Assembly (NCBI GenBank): GCA_965661345.1
Contig: CBFIDK010000003.1
Span: 106,424-170,423 of the forward strand
Reading direction: 5' to 3'
Length of the DNA stretch: 64,000 bases
Origin: GCA-2862585 sp965661345
GTDB lineage: Bacteria > Bacteroidota > Bacteroidia > Flavobacteriales > UBA7312
Both the position numbers and the translations under genes were made by a program. Below the pieces are notes generated by a model. The model searched no databases and was not told the origin of the DNA. It saw nothing but the letters and a program-made list of their open reading frames with translations. Of this stretch, positions 62,922 to 64,000 are shown piece by piece; position 1 is the first letter of the stretch; each line of letters starts with the position of its first letter.

Positions 62922-62985
62922 ATTTAGGACGGCAAATATATATAAATTTAGAATTTTAAAGCATCAATTTTTTAACTTAAAAAAC

Positions 62986-62993
62986 TATCTTTG
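62986..62993 (+). promoter_or_regulatory. TAnnTTTG promoter core before copper ATPase
   Basis: TATCTTTG is a perfect -7 element match only seven bases before the ATG at 63001. If used, the transcript would have almost no 5' leader. No copper-regulator operator is recognised. Confidence 0.4.
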
Positions 62994-63000
62994 ATGAACC

Positions 63001-64000
63001 ATGAGTAATTCTAAAAACATACATATTTCTGGTATGACTTGTGCCAACTGTGCCAAGGGCATAGAAAAACATCTTAATAGCAAAGGCATTCAAGATGTTA
63101 TTATTGATTTTCCAAATTCAGAAGCTAGATTTATTCAAAGTGATATTGACAACACTCATGAAATAATAAAAGAAATCGAATCTCTTGGCTACAAAGCATC
63201 TGAAAGAGAACTTGAAGAAAACAATGAAGTAGAAAAACTCTTTGCAATAAGTTTAATTCTAACAATCCCTTTATTTAGTCATATGTTTCTAAATGAGGGA
63301 CACGTCCTTCAAAATCCTGTCATTCAATTCATTTTAGCCTTACCCGTTTATTTCATTGGGTGTTATTATTTTGGTAGAAGTGCGTGGGGTTCTCTAAAAA
63401 CTGGCGTTCCCAACATGGATGTGCTTATAATGATGGGTACAACTGCCGCTTTTTTTTACAGTATTGTAGGGTCGCTTATGTTTCATGGAACTGCCGAGGC
63501 TCACAACTATCTATTTTTTGAAACAACAGCGACTATTATAACGCTTGTTTTATTGGGGAATGTTTTAGAACACCGTTCGGTTAAACAAACCACAACCGCA
63601 ATCAAGGAACTAAGTTCAATACAAAAGCTCACTGCTAAAAGAGAGGAGAAAGACGGCTCAATTCAAAATGTATCTTTTAACGACATTCAACCCAACGATA
63701 TTTTACTTGTAAACTCTGGAGATAAAGTTCCGACTGATGGAATTATAATTTCAGGAAATGGCTTTTTTGACGAATCCATGATTACAGGAGAAAGTGAAAG
63801 TATTTCCAAAGTTGAAAATTTAAATGTCATTGGCGGTACAATACTAATAGATGGAAACGTCAGAATGAAAGCGCAAAAAGTCGGCGAAGACACTGTACTA
63901 TCTCAGATAATAAAATTAGTAAAACAAGCACAAAATGACAAACCTAATATTCAAAGATTAGGCGATAAAGTCAGTAGTATTTTTGTTCCTATTGTTATTG
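63001..64000 (+). CDS. Copper-type P1B-ATPase, N-terminal part (partial)
   Basis: The gene runs off the right edge, leaving 333 codons. The N-terminal heavy-metal domain has GMTCANC (Cys14, Cys17). Transmembrane helices follow from about residue 80, and VPNMDVLIMMGTTAAFFYSIVG is a familiar helix pair of CopA-type pumps. The actuator domain contains VPTDGIII and the dephosphorylation loop TGES (262-265). The CPC/CPH metal motif and the DKTGT phosphorylation site lie beyond the window, so Cu(I) is the likely but not proven ion. It exports copper for tolerance or cuproenzyme loading. Confidence 0.9.
   Translation, partial: MSNSKNIHISGMTCANCAKGIEKHLNSKGIQDVIIDFPNSEARFIQSDIDNTHEIIKEIESLGYKASERELEENNEVEKLFAISLILTIPLFSHMFLNEGHVLQNPVIQFILALPVYFIGCYYFGRSAWGSLKTGVPNMDVLIMMGTTAAFFYSIVGSLMFHGTAEAHNYLFFETTATIITLVLLGNVLEHRSVKQTTTAIKELSSIQKLTAKREEKDGSIQNVSFNDIQPNDILLVNSGDKVPTDGIIISGNGFFDESMITGESESISKVENLNVIGGTILIDGNVRMKAQKVGEDTVLSQIIKLVKQAQNDKPNIQRLGDKVSSIFVPIVI

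Overview
This 64 kb window is AT-rich bacterial chromosome from a Bacteroidota member, most likely a marine Flavobacteriales of the Cryomorphaceae/Crocinitomicaceae type (inference). The evidence is the set of type IX secretion (T9SS) C-terminal sorting domains (type A at 6061-7320, 10909-12444, 12444-13565 and 52305-56465; type B at 31159-32223), gliding-type PKD proteins, two OmpA/PD40/TPR envelope proteins of the PorE type, TAnnTTTG promoter cores, the rpmG-DUF4295-ftsY-rimO gene order, a bacillithiol gene (bshC) and very compact operons. I see no rRNA, IS element, prophage or CRISPR array. Both edges cut a gene: an HsdR-N-like protein on the left and a copper-type P-ATPase on the right.

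Layout. 1-7.3 kb, minus strand: partial restriction-type protein, small membrane and unknown proteins, SIMPL protein, HAD phosphatase, TPR + PorE-like pair, CDGSH protein and secreted SGNH esterase. 7.4-10.8 kb: three lipoproteins, one CsgG-like and two LPP20-like. 10.9-18.9 kb, plus strand: two T9SS beta-propellers, rarA, an unrecognised lipoprotein with a barrel partner, and kdsA. 18.9-27.3 kb, minus strand: seven-gene operon of two guanidino-group hydrolases, argS, ffh, folD, queE and a second PorE-like protein. 27.4-31.2 kb, plus strand: enoyl-CoA hydratase, ftsK, lolA. 31.2-40.9 kb, minus strand: bshC, guaA, a LysM receptor-like protein, a 1340-residue secreted repeat protein and its type-B-sorted neighbour. 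40.9-42.5 kb: three small envelope proteins. 42.5-50.8 kb, minus strand: hisS (damaged), lipoprotein, cinA, rpmB, two apparently inserted genes, rpmG, DUF4295, ftsY, rimO. 51.0-62.8 kb: small barrel protein, membrane Zn-peptidase, 1386-residue BNR/PKD adhesin-like protein, a GlcD oxidase on the minus strand, then DPP-IV, a POT peptide transporter and two thioredoxin-like proteins. tRNA-His and a copper ATPase close the window.

Functional themes are envelope and surface biology (T9SS cargo, PorE-like anchors, LolA, lipoproteins), translation and SRP targeting (argS, hisS, ffh, ftsY, r-proteins, rimO, tRNA-His), and peptide scavenging (M1 peptidase, DPP-IV, POT transporter).

Points most worth checking: hisS lacks the region that should hold class II motif 2 and is frameshifted; the conserved rpmB-rpmG junction is interrupted by two secreted-protein genes behind an rpmB terminator; a CsgG/LPP20 lipoprotein set occurs without curli or flagellar genes; a giant surface protein has no sorting domain but sits beside a small type-B-sorted one; and short Cys-rich modules with fixed spacing recur in secreted proteins.
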